The notes beneath the pieces are model-generated. The model searched no databases, was not told the DNA's origin, and was given only the letters and a program-made list of their open reading frames with translations. A DNA stretch of 64,000 nucleotides from Methylobacillus glycogenes JCM 2850 (lineage in GTDB: Bacteria; Pseudomonadota; Gammaproteobacteria; Burkholderiales; Methylophilaceae). The stretch spans positions 620,001 through 684,000 of the forward strand of contig NZ_BAMT01000001.1 of NCBI RefSeq assembly GCF_000617925.1, in the 5' to 3' direction. A program made the position numbers and the translations under genes. Each line of letters begins with the position of its first letter. Position 1 is the first letter of the stretch. Below are positions 9,825 through 19,830 of the stretch, piece after piece.

Positions 9825-10190
9825 ATGCAGGATACTACTGATCTCCCCCAAGGCCCGAAACCTAGTGTCATGTCACTTGCCATCAAGGAAAAAGCGGCTT
9901 TGTATGCGGCCTATATGCCTTTTATCAAAGGCGGAGGCCTGTTTGTCCCGACTAATAAGCCATTCAATGTGGGCGATGAAGTGTTTATGCTGATCAGCCT
10001 GCTTGATGACCCCACTAAACTCAAGGTCGCTGGGCGCGTGGTCTGGATCACCCCGGTAGCACATGGCAATCGCCCACAGGGAGTAGGGGTGCAGCTCAGC
10101 GACAAGGACGGCGGGGTAGAAGCCAAGAACAAGATTGAAGCCTTGCTGGGCAATGCCCTCAAATCGCAACGTCCAACGCATACCATGTGA
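9825..10190 (+). CDS. pilZ: Type IV pilus assembly protein PilZ
   Basis: The protein has 121 residues and the single-domain PilZ architecture linked to type IV pilus biogenesis. It has the GGGLFVPT segment, GDEVFMLISLLDDP and a GRVVWITP...GVGVQL strand typical of PilZ. The N-terminal RxxxR motif needed for c-di-GMP binding is not visible, as in the pilus-type PilZ proteins that do not bind the nucleotide. It lies directly after holB, a conserved neighbourhood, and a pilU-like gene is found at the far end of the window. Confidence 0.9.
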   Translation: MQDTTDLPQGPKPSVMSLAIKEKAALYAAYMPFIKGGGLFVPTNKPFNVGDEVFMLISLLDDPTKLKVAGRVVWITPVAHGNRPQGVGVQLSDKDGGVEAKNKIEALLGNALKSQRPTHTM

Positions 10191-10236
10191 GACTGCAGTC
10201 TCACTTTCTCTAACTCCAGAACAGAATTGAAGTTTT

Positions 10237-11013
10237 ATGCTGGTCGATTCCCATTGTCATCTCAACTTTCCTGAATTTCGCAACAATATGCCCGCGCTAC
10301 GTGCTGCCATGCAGAGCGAGGGCGTGGGCCACGCCTTGTGTATTTCGGTAACCTTGCCAGATTTTCCTGAAGTATTGGCGGTGGCAGAAGCCCATGACAA
10401 TTTCTTTGCCTCGGTCGGCGTACACCCGGATTACGAAGATGAGCCTGAGTATAGCGATGAACATTTGTTGGCTCTGGCCGCGCATCCCAAGGTCGTCGCC
10501 ATAGGCGAGACTGGTCTGGATTATTTCCGCTTGCAGGGTGATCTTGAATGGCAGCGTGAACGCTTCCGTAGACATATCCGTGTTGCCAGGCAGGCCAACA
10601 AACCCTTGGTGATCCATACCCGCAACGCCGCCGAAGATACGCTGCGCATCATGCGTGAAGAGCATGCTGATGAAGTGGGCGGCGTCATGCACTGCTTCAC
10701 TGAAAGCCTGCAAGTGGCACAAGCGGCCATAGAGCTTGGCTTCTATATCTCGTTCTCGGGCATTCTCACCTTCAAGAACGCGCTGTCCATCAAAGAAGTG
10801 GCCAAGGCAATACCCTTGGATCGTATCCTGGTGGAAACCGATTCCCCTTACCTGGCCCCTGTGCCTTACCGTGGCAAAACCAATCAGCCCGCCTATGTGC
10901 GCTATGTGGCGGAAGAGCTCGCTAATTTGCGTGGTATCAGCTATCAGGAAGTTGAGCAGGCCACCACCGCCAATTTCTTCCGTCTGTTCAAGGATGCGCG
11001 CCCATGCGCCTGA
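10237..11013 (+). CDS. tatD: TatD-family metal-dependent deoxyribonuclease (YcfH type)
   Basis: This 258-residue TIM-barrel hydrolase has the family metal ligands in order: DSHCHLN, GETGLDYF, VIHTRNA, MHCFTES and VETDSPYLAP. TatD/YcfH proteins are 3'-5' exonuclease-like enzymes. The gene follows holB-pilZ, as in many proteobacteria, and its stop overlaps the next gene by 10 bases. Confidence 0.94.
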   Translation: MLVDSHCHLNFPEFRNNMPALRAAMQSEGVGHALCISVTLPDFPEVLAVAEAHDNFFASVGVHPDYEDEPEYSDEHLLALAAHPKVVAIGETGLDYFRLQGDLEWQRERFRRHIRVARQANKPLVIHTRNAAEDTLRIMREEHADEVGGVMHCFTESLQVAQAAIELGFYISFSGILTFKNALSIKEVAKAIPLDRILVETDSPYLAPVPYRGKTNQPAYVRYVAEELANLRGISYQEVEQATTANFFRLFKDARPCA

Positions 11014-11774
11014 CCATGCTGGGGGTGGGCTCCAGCGCTGGCACGCCAGTGATAGGCTGCCAGTGTAGCACTTGTAACTCCCCAGATCCCCGCAACCATC
11101 GCACCCGGTGTTCCTCAATACTGACGCTGGATAATGGCCGCAATATCCTCATTGATACCGGGCCTGATCTCAGACAACAAGCCTTGCGGGAAAAGATAAA
11201 TCAAGTGGATGCCGTGCTTTACACCCATACCCACGCTGACCACCTGCACGGCATTGATGATCTGCGCGCTTTCTGCCAACGCCAGCGTACCCAGATTCCC
11301 CTCTACGGCAGGCCTGATGCCATGGAGCATATAGTTGCCAAATTTGGCTATGCCATCCGTGAACCTAGCGATTACTGGGATTTACCTATACTGAGCGTCA
11401 ACCCGGTACAGCAGCCATTTGAACTGTTTGGCGCAACGATCACGCCTATCCCCATTCTGCACGGCCGTTTGGAGATGTATGGCTACCGTCTGGGCAAGCT
11501 GGCTTACCTGACCGACGCTTCGGCTATTCCTGATAGCTCCTTGCCTTTGCTTGAAGACCTGGATGTCTTGCTGCTGGACTGCCTGCGCTACACCCCGCAC
11601 TACACCCATTTCAGCCTGGAACAAAGCCTGGAACATGCCGAAAAAATCGGTGCCAAGCAGACCTATCTTATTCATATGACGCACGAGATGGAGTATCAAG
11701 CCGTGAGCAAAATGCTGCCACCTAATGTGCATGTAGGGTATGATGGCCTTCAGCTAGATATAGCTGAATCTTAA
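11004..11774 (+). CDS. MBL-fold metallo-hydrolase (PhnP-like)
   Basis: The 256-residue protein has the metallo-beta-lactamase signature THTHADHLHGIDDLR and N-terminal cysteines (GCQCSTCNSPDPRNHRTRCS) resembling PhnP-type phosphodiesterases. Other ligands are visible in PILHGRLEMYGYRLG, LTDAS and THFSLEQSLEHAEKIG. PhnP itself hydrolyses cyclic phosphodiesters in phosphonate breakdown, but no phn genes are nearby, so the substrate is unknown. The gene overlaps tatD by 10 bases and is probably cotranscribed with it. Confidence 0.88.
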   Translation: MRLTMLGVGSSAGTPVIGCQCSTCNSPDPRNHRTRCSSILTLDNGRNILIDTGPDLRQQALREKINQVDAVLYTHTHADHLHGIDDLRAFCQRQRTQIPLYGRPDAMEHIVAKFGYAIREPSDYWDLPILSVNPVQQPFELFGATITPIPILHGRLEMYGYRLGKLAYLTDASAIPDSSLPLLEDLDVLLLDCLRYTPHYTHFSLEQSLEHAEKIGAKQTYLIHMTHEMEYQAVSKMLPPNVHVGYDGLQLDIAES

Positions 11775-11828
11775 TGACAAGAGCCTGTCACAGGCTTGGT
11801 AAACCTTGAGGAAGAAGGAGTAGCAGTA

Positions 11829-12203
11829 ATGGTGTTGCACAAGAAATTCTGGCTGGTTATCGGCGCCTTGTTGGCCTGTGTTGCGTTTACTGCCCCAGTG
11901 GCAGCCGAGTCCAAGAAAACCACTTATACCGAAGATGAGTTCTTGCGAACCTTTGGCAATAAAACCCGTGAGGCAGTGGCCAAGCAGCTTGGTCAACCCT
12001 TGAAGAAAGAGCAGTCCGTCAAGCCCAGCAATGCATCCAATGTCATTGGCCGTCCGACTGAAAAACAGGGTAAGCCTGACGAAGTGGAAATGTGGTACTA
12101 CAAGGACTTGGTGAAATACGATCCCAAGCGTACCTACAAAACCATAGAACTGACTTTTGTGAATGATAAGTGCGTCAATATTGCATTCTTCAATAATCGT
12201 TAA
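11829..12203 (+). CDS. Conserved hypothetical secreted protein
   Basis: The 124-residue product has a clear signal peptide (MVLHKKFWLVIGALLACVAFTAPVAA). Mature sequence: TYTEDEFLRTFGNKTREAVAKQLGQP, then a charged linker and a beta-rich C-terminus (YKTIELTFVNDKCVNIAFFNN). The EFLRTF...REAVAKQLGQP segment resembles the helix-strand pattern of small BamE/SmpA-like lipoproteins, but no lipobox is seen, so this is only a resemblance. ATG 11829 is chosen because GGAG lies eight bases upstream. A terminator follows, so it may end the tatD operon. Confidence 0.75.
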   Translation: MVLHKKFWLVIGALLACVAFTAPVAAESKKTTYTEDEFLRTFGNKTREAVAKQLGQPLKKEQSVKPSNASNVIGRPTEKQGKPDEVEMWYYKDLVKYDPKRTYKTIELTFVNDKCVNIAFFNNR

Positions 12204-12224
12204 GTCATTATTCAGTATTGAATC

Positions 12225-12248
12225 AAAGCCGGGATTCCCGGCTTTTTA
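12225..12248 (+). terminator. Rho-independent terminator
   Basis: AAAGCCGGGA and TCCCGGCTTT form a stem with a very short loop, followed by TTATTT. It lies about 20 bases after the secreted-protein gene ending at 12203. Confidence 0.8.
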
Positions 12249-12408
12249 TTTGCCTGAAACATTGTGGTGGCTCCTGATATAGCAGCGCTGCAACTCATTA
12301 ATCCAATTTGCCATACCAGCTTATCTGAGCCGTCAGCAAGCAAGCGCCAAGCGCCTGTCAGGGCAACTCTGGTTTGCATAAAGCAGGGCTAAGCGGTAAT
12401 AATCCAGC

Positions 12409-13353
12409 ATGGGCTATCAGTTTCAATCAATCAATTTCACAGGGGCTGCACCAGGCAAACGCCTGATCGTGCTCGGCGGTGTTCATGGCAACGAGGCTTG
12501 TGGTACCGAGGCGATTCAGCGAGTCATCGCCGAATTGCAACAAGGTCAACTGACCATCCGCCAGGGTAGCGTAACCTTTGTCCCGGTTTGCAACCCCAAG
12601 GCGCGGCAGTTGCAGCAACGTTGTGGTGATCGCAACCTTAACCGCAAACTGTTCCCCACGGCCACACCTGTCGAGTTTGAGGATCATGTGGCCAACTGGC
12701 TATGCCCCTTGCTGGCCCAGCATGAAGTCCTGCTGGATCTGCATTCATTCCATACCGCAGGTGCACCTTTTGCCATGCTGGGCCCCAAGAACAACCAAGG
12801 CCAGCTAGAACCTTTTACCCATGATGCCGAGGAAGAATCTCTAGCGCGGCATCTAGGCGTTTCACTGTTTGTTGATGGCTGGCTGGATACCTATGCCGCT
12901 GGCGTCAGGCGCAGACAGTCAGCAATAGGCACAACAGCGCAGCATGATGTTGCCTTTGGCGTAGGCACAACCGAATACATGCGTAGCCAGGGTGGTTATG
13001 GCCTGACGCTGGAGTGCGGCCAGCATGATGATGCGGCTGCGCCTGAGGTGGCGTATCGCGCCATACTCAATACCTTAGCCTGGCTGGGCTTGATTGATGA
13101 CTATGCGCCAGCAGCGGTTAGCGAGCGTCAAACCCTGCGTTTGTTCTCGGTGGTCGATAGGCTCAGTGCCGGGGATCAACTAGCGCAGGAATGGCAAAGT
13201 TTCCAGCAGCTAGCGCCAGGCACACTGATTGGCACGCGCGCCGATGGCAGCGAGCTACGCACGGAAGAACTGGCCTATATCGTTTTCCCCAATCCAGGCG
13301 CAGAGCCGGGCAGTGAATGGTTTTACCTCGCGCGCCCTGTGGAGCGAGTCTAA
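12409..13353 (+). CDS. Succinylglutamate desuccinylase/aspartoacylase family protein
   Basis: The protein has 314 residues and a zinc carboxypeptidase-like fold. The expected zinc ligands are visible as His and Glu in GGVHGNEACG and His in LLDLHSFH; RDLNR-like GDRNLNRKL and the late catalytic Glu in LTLECGQHDD are also present. Enzymes of this family remove acyl groups from N-acyl amino acids. No arginine-succinyltransferase genes are nearby, so the substrate cannot be named. It is followed by the DUF748 gene after 25 bases. Confidence 0.85.
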   Translation: MGYQFQSINFTGAAPGKRLIVLGGVHGNEACGTEAIQRVIAELQQGQLTIRQGSVTFVPVCNPKARQLQQRCGDRNLNRKLFPTATPVEFEDHVANWLCPLLAQHEVLLDLHSFHTAGAPFAMLGPKNNQGQLEPFTHDAEEESLARHLGVSLFVDGWLDTYAAGVRRRQSAIGTTAQHDVAFGVGTTEYMRSQGGYGLTLECGQHDDAAAPEVAYRAILNTLAWLGLIDDYAPAAVSERQTLRLFSVVDRLSAGDQLAQEWQSFQQLAPGTLIGTRADGSELRTEELAYIVFPNPGAEPGSEWFYLARPVERV

Positions 13354-13378
13354 AAACCTGAGTGATTAGCGTGACTGT

Positions 13379-16300
13379 ATGAACAAAATACTCAAGCAGA
13401 TACCAAGCCGAGCCAAAACCCTATTGCTAAGCCTGCCTGTCATGATGACGGCAGGTTTTATCGTCTCATATTTGTTGCTGGGCTATTTTGCCGTTAACCC
13501 GATAGCGCAGCGTGTGCTGCCCTGGGTGGGTGAAAACAAGCTGGCCAGCAAGCTGAGCGCAGGCCGTGTCAGCTTTGACCCGCTGCGTTTGGCATTGACG
13601 GTGGAGCAATTGAATCTATCCACGTCTGAGGGAAGCTCGCTGGCAGGCTTGGAGCGCTTGCATGCCGATCTGGAAGTCTCAGGCATCATGCGCTGGTCCT
13701 GGCGCCTCAAGGACGTGCAGTTAAGCAAACCCCACCTCACGTTTGAAAGCCGCAAGGGCGGAGGCAGCAACTGGTCAGCCCTGATTGCCAAGCTCAATGA
13801 AACGCCGGACGACGAGCCCAAAAAAGGCATGGCGCGACTACTGATAGACCACCTCTTGATTGCGCAGGGCGATATTGAATATATAGACAATAACCGCGCC
13901 GAGACCTTCCGCGCGGTACTTGAACCCCTTGATCTGGAGCTGGATGGCTTCTCCACCTTGCCTGAAGATTTAGGTGATTACGCTATCCTGGCCAAGTTGC
14001 CGGAACAAGGTGGCACGCTGAAGTGGAAGGGTGAGCTTGGTCTGAATCCTTTATTCTCCAATGGCAAGGTAGAGCTGGAAGGCTTGCGCCTGGCCAAGCT
14101 GCTGAAAGTATTGCCACCTGGAACCCTGCCCATCAGGTTGAATGAGGGTAGCCTGAAAACCAGCCTGGATTATGAGTTTGTGCTCAAGGATGACCAGCCG
14201 CATGTCAAGGTCAGCAAGCTGTCCATGCTGCTGGAAGGCTTGACGGCAACGCTGCTGCAATCGCGTGATCAGGCAGGGGCATTGCGCTTGCAGCAGGCGC
14301 AATTGAATTTGCCCAGCCTGGAATACCTGGGCACGCCACAGCCGCAACTGCATTTGCAAGACCTGACACTTGAGTTGCACGAGCTAGGCTTGAGCCAATC
14401 CGGGGTGGCGCTGCTTGAGCTGCCCAGAGTGCAACTGGATGGCCTGGGTTTTGATTTGCAAGCGCGGCAGCTAGATATTGCCAGCGTCAAGCTTGCCAGT
14501 GGCAATCTGCATGCAGTGCGGGATGCCAATGGTGAAATCAATTGGCAGTGGCTACAGCAGGCAGTGCAACAGCCTGAAGAAGTGCAAGCTGCAAAGTCTG
14601 ATACCCAGCCAGAGCAAAATCAAGCCGCGGAGGCTGATCAAGCTGGCTTTAATGTTGTGCTGCATGAGTTGGCGCTGCAAGAATTTGCGCTGGATTTTGA
14701 AGATAAAAGCTTCAAGCAACCTTTAAAACTAGCAGCGCAGGATTTCCAGCTTAATCTGCAGCTGGCTGCGCAAAACGGCAATGTAGAAGTCAGCGAACTC
14801 AATAGCACGCTAGGCCCGCTGCAAGTGCGTTCCGGCCAGGAGAAAAAGCCTGTTGCCACATTGAGCAAGATAGACCTGAGTGGCGGCAAGCTGGATTTGT
14901 CGCAGCGCAAGCTGGATATAGCCGCCATCACCTTGCAAGGCTTGCAGTCCGATATCATCAAAAGCGCCAATGGCATCAACTGGCAAAATCTGCTGCAGAC
15001 AGCGAATGCAACATCACAATCTGCCGAGCCTAAATCTAGCAATACGGCAGACCCAGCAGCACCTGCCTGGAATGTAGAACTGGCACGCCTGGCCCTGCAA
15101 AATGCCGCGCTGCATATCGAAGATCAAACCCCGCAGCAAGCGGTGAAGTTAGACCTGGATAATCTGGGCCTGGAGCTAAGCAAGCTTAGCCTGGATACCA
15201 AGCGCGCCTTGCCAGTGAAGCTGGGCTTTAAGGTGAAGCAGGGCGGTAGCTTCAATCTGGATGGCAAGTTGACACCAGCCACGCTCAATGCCGATTTCAA
15301 GCTAAAACTGAGTGAGCTTTCCCTGCTGCCGTTTGCGCCCTATGTTAATCAGGCGGCGCTGCTAAAGCTCAATGCCGGACAATTCAATAGCGCTGGTCAG
15401 CTCAGCCTCAAGCAGGCTAAGGATATGGAGTACAAGGGCGGCTTTAGTGTAGACAAGCTGGATATCACTGAGGAAGAGGGCGGCCAACCTTTCCTGGGCT
15501 GGCACAGCCTGCTCAGCAACAGCCTGACCCTGAGCAATCACAGCTTGCACATGGCGGAGCTACAAATACATCAGCCCAAGGGCAAATTCATCATCTATGA
15601 GGATAGAAGCCTCAACATCAAGCGCATCATGCGTGATCAGGGGCAATCTGCCGGGCAAGCTCCACTAGCCCAGGCAGCAGCGCCATCAACGGCACAGTCT
15701 CAAACAGAAAAACCCCAGGCTAAAAAAGCGCTGTCTCGCACTGGCAAGACAGCCAAAAGTAAGCCTGCCCAGGCTGAGAGCAAGCCTGTTGCGCCTGTAG
15801 AACCAGCGGCTGCCAAGCCTGACTTTGCCATCGCCATAGAGCGCATACGCATAGATCAGGCGCAGCTGGAGTTTGCCGATCTCTCACTACGGCCGCAGTT
15901 TGGTACTTATATCAACAGCCTCTCTGGTGTCATCAACGGCTTATCCAGTGAGCCACGCGCTACCGCGCAGGTAGAGCTGGATGGCAAGGTAGATGAATTT
16001 GGTTCTGCGCGTATACGTGGCGCTGTACAGCCGTTCCAGGCAACTGAATTTACTGACCTTAAGCTGGTGTTCCGCAATCTGGAAATGAACCGCCTCACGC
16101 CTTACTCGGGCAAATTTGCGGGTAGGCGCATAGATGCGGGCAAGCTATCTGTCGATCTGGAATACAAGATCAAGCAGCGCAAGCTGGCCGGAGAAAACAA
16201 ATTTGTCATCAACAAACTCAAGCTGGGTGAGAAGGTTGAGAGCGAAGATGCGGTGAATCTGCCGCTGGATCTGGCGATAGCCTTGCTGGAAGACAGCAAT

Positions 16301-17048
16301 GGCATTATCGATCTTGATCTGGCCAGTCTCAGGCAGCCTGGATGACCCTGAGTTCAGTTATGGCAAGGTGGTATGGAAAGCCTTGGTGAATGTCTTGGGC
16401 AAAATTGTGACCTCGCCTTTCCGTGCCTTGGGCAATCTGCTGGGCCTGGGTTCAGACAAGCTGGAAGCGCTGGTGTTTGATACGGGTAGCGCCAAGCTGG
16501 CACCGCCAGAGCAGGAAAAGCTCAAGGCACTGAGCACCGCCTTGGCCAAACGCCCCAATCTGCTGCTGTCGATTGCCCCTGTGATTGATGAAAAGCGTGA
16601 TGCCCGCGCCTTGCAAGAGCAATCTGTGCGCAATCAGGTGATCGCCAAGACCGGGGTCAAATTAGCCCCCGGCGAGCAGGCTGGGCCTGTTGATCTGGGT
16701 AATAGCCGTATACGCCTGGCTTTGAGCAAGTTGGTGCGTGAGCAGCTCAGCCATGAAAAAGTGGCGGCTTTACGTAAACAGGCCAAAGACTATGCCAAGG
16801 ATAAAGACGAGCAAGAGGCGCAACAATATGAATACGCTCAAATGCTTGAAGCCCTGGTCAGCAATACCAAGGTAGAGGCTGCCTGGCTACCCACGCTCTC
16901 CCAGGCCAGGGCGCAAGCCGTGCAGCAGTATCTGCAAGTTGAGCAAGGCTTGCCTGCCGAAAGGCTCAAGCTGTTGGAGCCCAAGCAAGTCTCTGCCTCT
17001 GGTACAGAAGTCTCCATGCCGTTGGAGTTGGGCGTAGCTAAACACTAG
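13379..17048 (+). CDS. Large AsmA-like DUF748 protein (one-base frameshift in this sequence)
   Basis: One N-terminal membrane segment (TLLLSLPVMMTAGFIVSYLLLGYFA) is followed by about 1150 residues of repetitive beta-rich sequence typical of AsmA-like proteins, with a long Ala/Gln/Pro/Lys linker around residues 760-820. The frame ends at 16345, but removing one base at 16321-16324 (CTGGCCA for CTGCCA) restores VSGSLDDPEFSYGKVVWKALVN and continues to 17048, giving about 1222 residues. The C-terminal part (APPEQEKLKALSTALAKRPNLLL) is the OmpA-like tail common in DUF748. Proteins of this type span the periplasm and are proposed to move phospholipids to the outer membrane; that role is inferred here. 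Confidence 0.87.
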
Positions 17049-17174
17049 TTACAATATTTTCGGCACTTCTCATCACTGTTGCGGTCGTACCAGGGCGAGT
17101 ACCTTAATCTTGCCCGGGGAAGACATGACATTTAACCCCGGGTCACTTAACCTGAAGTGAGGATGGAAGTCATC

Positions 17175-17414
17175 ATGAAGATCGATATCTACAAGAGCGC
17201 CACCAGCAGCAATAAGTATCTTTCGGTTCTAGCAGGCAGCGATATCAGCAAGGTCGATATCCCAGATCCGGATTATGCCAAGTTGATTCACCAGGCATCT
17301 GCCATCGATGTTGAAGGCGATGTGCACCAGCCGGGCTATGATTCTGGGCTGATTCTCAAGGATATTCAGCAGCACGGTTATCACTTGCATCATGTAAAAC
17401 GCGCTTTCAGCTAG
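17175..17414 (+). CDS. Small conserved hypothetical protein
   Basis: The product is 79 residues, starting MKIDIYKSATSSNKYLSVLAG, with no signal peptide, membrane segment or cysteine. The opening MKIDIYK resembles small betaproteobacterial proteins of the DUF6139 type, but I cannot confirm this. ATG 17175 is chosen for GGAAG at 17165-17169; upstream in-frame GTG 17157 and ATG 17163 are possible. The leader (17100-17160) has two short inverted repeats (CCCGGGG...CCCCGGG and TCACTT...AAGTGA). It ends just before a bidirectional terminator. Confidence 0.65.
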   Translation: MKIDIYKSATSSNKYLSVLAGSDISKVDIPDPDYAKLIHQASAIDVEGDVHQPGYDSGLILKDIQQHGYHLHHVKRAFS

Positions 17415-17450
17415 CGTTTGTTCATCAGCAATCAAGGCTGCAAGTGTGAA

Positions 17451-17476
17451 AAAGGGGGCATAGCCCCCTTTGTTTT
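17451..17476. terminator. Bidirectional terminator between the small gene and ribA
   Basis: AAAGGGGGC (17451-17459) and GCCCCCTTT (17463-17471) form a 9-bp stem around ATA, with A residues before and TGTTTTC after. It can end transcription from the plus-strand small gene and from ribA on the minus strand. Confidence 0.75.
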
Positions 17477-17535
17477 CTCCAGTTTTGCCACTGATCAGCC
17501 GCAGTGCCAATCCAGGCTAACTGCAACTAAGCCAA

Positions 17536-18159
17536 TTAAAGCTCACCAAAATCTGGCCCAGTTTCCTCAGCAATAAAATGCCCCAGCTTATCGCGCTTGG
17601 TCAGTAGATATTGCACGTTATCCTGATTGGGTTGTATCAGCAGCGGAATACGCTGCGTAACGACCAGGCCAGCCTCTTGCAGGCTGCTGACCTTGTCTGG
17701 GTTATTGGTCATTAACTGTAGTGACTGCACGCCGAGGTCACGCAGGATATCGGCGGCAGCCTCATAGCTACGCTGATCTATAGGCAAGCCCAGGTGCAGA
17801 TTGGCATCAACGGTATCCAGCCCCTGATCTTGCAGCGCATAAGCGTGTATCTTGTTAGCCAGGCCTATGCCACGGCCTTCATGGCCCTTGAGATAGAGCA
17901 ACACGCCCCGGCCAGCCTCGGCAATCAGGCTTTGTGCCAGTACCAGCTGTTCACCGCAGTCGCAGCGGTTGGATGAAAAAATGTCGCCAGTCAGGCATTC
18001 AGAATGCACACGCACCAGCACATTTTCATTGCTGAGCACATGCCCGGCCACCAGGGCTACGTGCTCCTGCCCGGTTTTTTCGTCTTGGTATACATGGATA
18101 ATGAATTGGCCGTACTTGGTGGGTAGGGCAGAGGAAGATATTTTTCGGATCGTGCTCAT
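17536..18159 (-). CDS. ribA: GTP cyclohydrolase II
   Basis: RibA opens the imidazole ring of GTP in the first step of riboflavin synthesis. The 207-residue protein is the stand-alone form without a RibB domain. The zinc cysteines are visible in SECLTGDIFSSNRCDCGEQL, followed by the GHEGRGIGLANKIHAY active-site loop and LMTNNPDK. It is monocistronic, transcribed towards the small gene at 17175. I looked upstream (18160 onward) for an FMN riboswitch and saw none. Confidence 0.95.
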   Translation of the reverse strand: MSTIRKISSSALPTKYGQFIIHVYQDEKTGQEHVALVAGHVLSNENVLVRVHSECLTGDIFSSNRCDCGEQLVLAQSLIAEAGRGVLLYLKGHEGRGIGLANKIHAYALQDQGLDTVDANLHLGLPIDQRSYEAAADILRDLGVQSLQLMTNNPDKVSSLQEAGLVVTQRIPLLIQPNQDNVQYLLTKRDKLGHFIAEETGPDFGEL

Positions 18160-18602
18160 ATCGGTGATGCTTTATGCTGAAGCCGCGCTTGTTCCGCGCA
18201 AGGGGGCAGATTAAATTAAAACTGCCAGGGATGCTACCTATTTCATGTCTTGATCAGCTCTAGATAAATTCAAGATCAACTTCGCTTGCCGTGTTTTGGC
18301 GCGCAGTTTTGGGAAATGTTCTTTAGCAGCAATTGTGCCATCGCCAGGCAAGGCTCTCGGCAAGCAATGCGACGGTCATTCTAAGTCGTCATCGCCAGCA
18401 TCAACTGCTGCTGTGGCAGCAAATTCGGCCAATATAGCCATTTTCAGCTGTTGATTGGGAAACAAAGCCTAGCTTACATGCTGCCAATGCAACAGAGGTT
18501 TGCTTGGAATGAATACAGCCTCATGTAAAACAAGGACTTGTGCTGTGGCATGGAGCTTGCAGAACTTCTGGATTAAACGATACAAGATTCAGGGATTGCA
18601 GG
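18160..18602. other. 443-base gap between ribA and ssuD
   Basis: No convincing coding region, riboswitch or repeat is visible. A weak promoter for ssuD can be proposed: TTGGAA (18504-18509), 16-base spacer, TAAAAC (18526-18531). The ribA promoter must also lie here on the opposite strand. Confidence 0.4.
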
Positions 18603-19744
18603 ATGGAGATTTTCTGGTTTATTCCCACGCACGGTGATAGCCGCTATCTGGGAACCAGCCATGGTGGCCGCGCCGTCAGCCACCACTATTTGCGACAAGT
18701 GGCCCAGGCTGCCGATGAGCTGGGTTTCAAGGGGGTACTAATCCCGACAGGCGCTCTTGCGAAGATGCCTGGGTGATTGCTTCCTCGCTGGTCAACTTTA
18801 CCCAGCGGCTTAAATTTCTGGTGGCAATACGGCCTGGCGTAATTTCACCCACGGTGTCGGCTCGCATGGCGGCTACACTGGATAGAATTTCCAATGGGCG
18901 TTTGCTGATCAATGTGGTCAGCGGAGGCGACCCTGATGAGCAGCATGGCGATGGCAATTTCCTTGACCATGCTGAGCGCTATGCCGAGGCGGATGAATTT
19001 CTCAAGGTCTGGCGCGGGGTTGCCGCAGGCGAGACGGTGGATTTTGCTGGAGAGTACATAAAGGTCAGCAATGCCAAGACCATGTACCCCCCGGTGCAAA
19101 AACCTTACCCACCCCTGTTTTTTGGTGGCTCCTCGCCCGAGGCGGTGGAGCTGGCAGCGCAGCAGATTGATGTTTACCTGACCTGGGGCGAGCCTCTGGC
19201 CGCAGTGGCAGAGAAAATCGCCACAGTGCGCGCACGAGCGGCGGCTGTTGGTCGCCAGCTTAAATTTGGCATACGCCTGCATGTGATCGTGCGTGAAACC
19301 AGCGAGCAAGCCTGGCAAGCGGCCGATAGCCTGATCTCGCATCTCAGCGATGACACCATCAGCAAGGCGCAGCAGGCGTTTGCACGTTTTGATTCAGAAG
19401 GGCAACGCCGCATGTCGGCCTTGCATGGCGGGCGGCGCGACCGCTTGTTGGTAGCGCCCAACCTTTGGGCCGGGGTAGGGCTGGTGCGCGGCGGTGCTGG
19501 CACTGCCCTGGTGGGTAACCCCGAGGAAGTGGCGCAGCGCATACAAGAGTATGCGGCCTTGGGCATAGAGTATTTCATCTTCTCCGGCTACCCTCATCTG
19601 GAAGAGTCTTACCGTGTTGCAGAGCTATTGTTCCCGTTGTTGCCAGGCTATGGTTCACAAGCCGACAAGCATCTGGATGGCCCTATAGGTGAGATGGTGG
19701 CCAATGATATTGTGCCGCCCAAACAACAGCAGCAAACGCCTTGA
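18603..19744 (+). CDS. ssuD: FMNH2-dependent alkanesulfonate monooxygenase (one-base frameshift)
   Basis: SsuD releases sulfite from alkanesulfonates with reduced FMN, allowing use of organosulfur compounds. The start [22 protein letters not shown] and the segment GVLIPTG match SsuD. After GVLIPTG the frame breaks; one extra G near 18750-18752 restores [12 protein letters not shown] and joins the frame with [48 protein letters not shown] and [11 protein letters not shown]. The rebuilt length, 380 residues, equals the family norm. No ssuABC transporter or SsuE flavin reductase is in the window, so the gene stands alone; the reductase must be elsewhere. Confidence 0.9.
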
Positions 19745-19830
19745 GGCAGCATGATCACAAAATGAAGTGGCCAAGCGGCCATCTCATATAGCCGTGCAAA
19801 AGCACGGCAACTCATAAGAAAGGAAGGGCG

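Noticed and set aside
10297-11118. Long open frame (273 codons) on the minus strand opposite tatD
   Set aside because: It is the antisense shadow of tatD and the MBL gene, with no family motif and no ribosome binding site of note.
18160-18350. FMN riboswitch upstream of ribA
   Set aside because: The conserved RFN-element blocks were not found on the minus strand.
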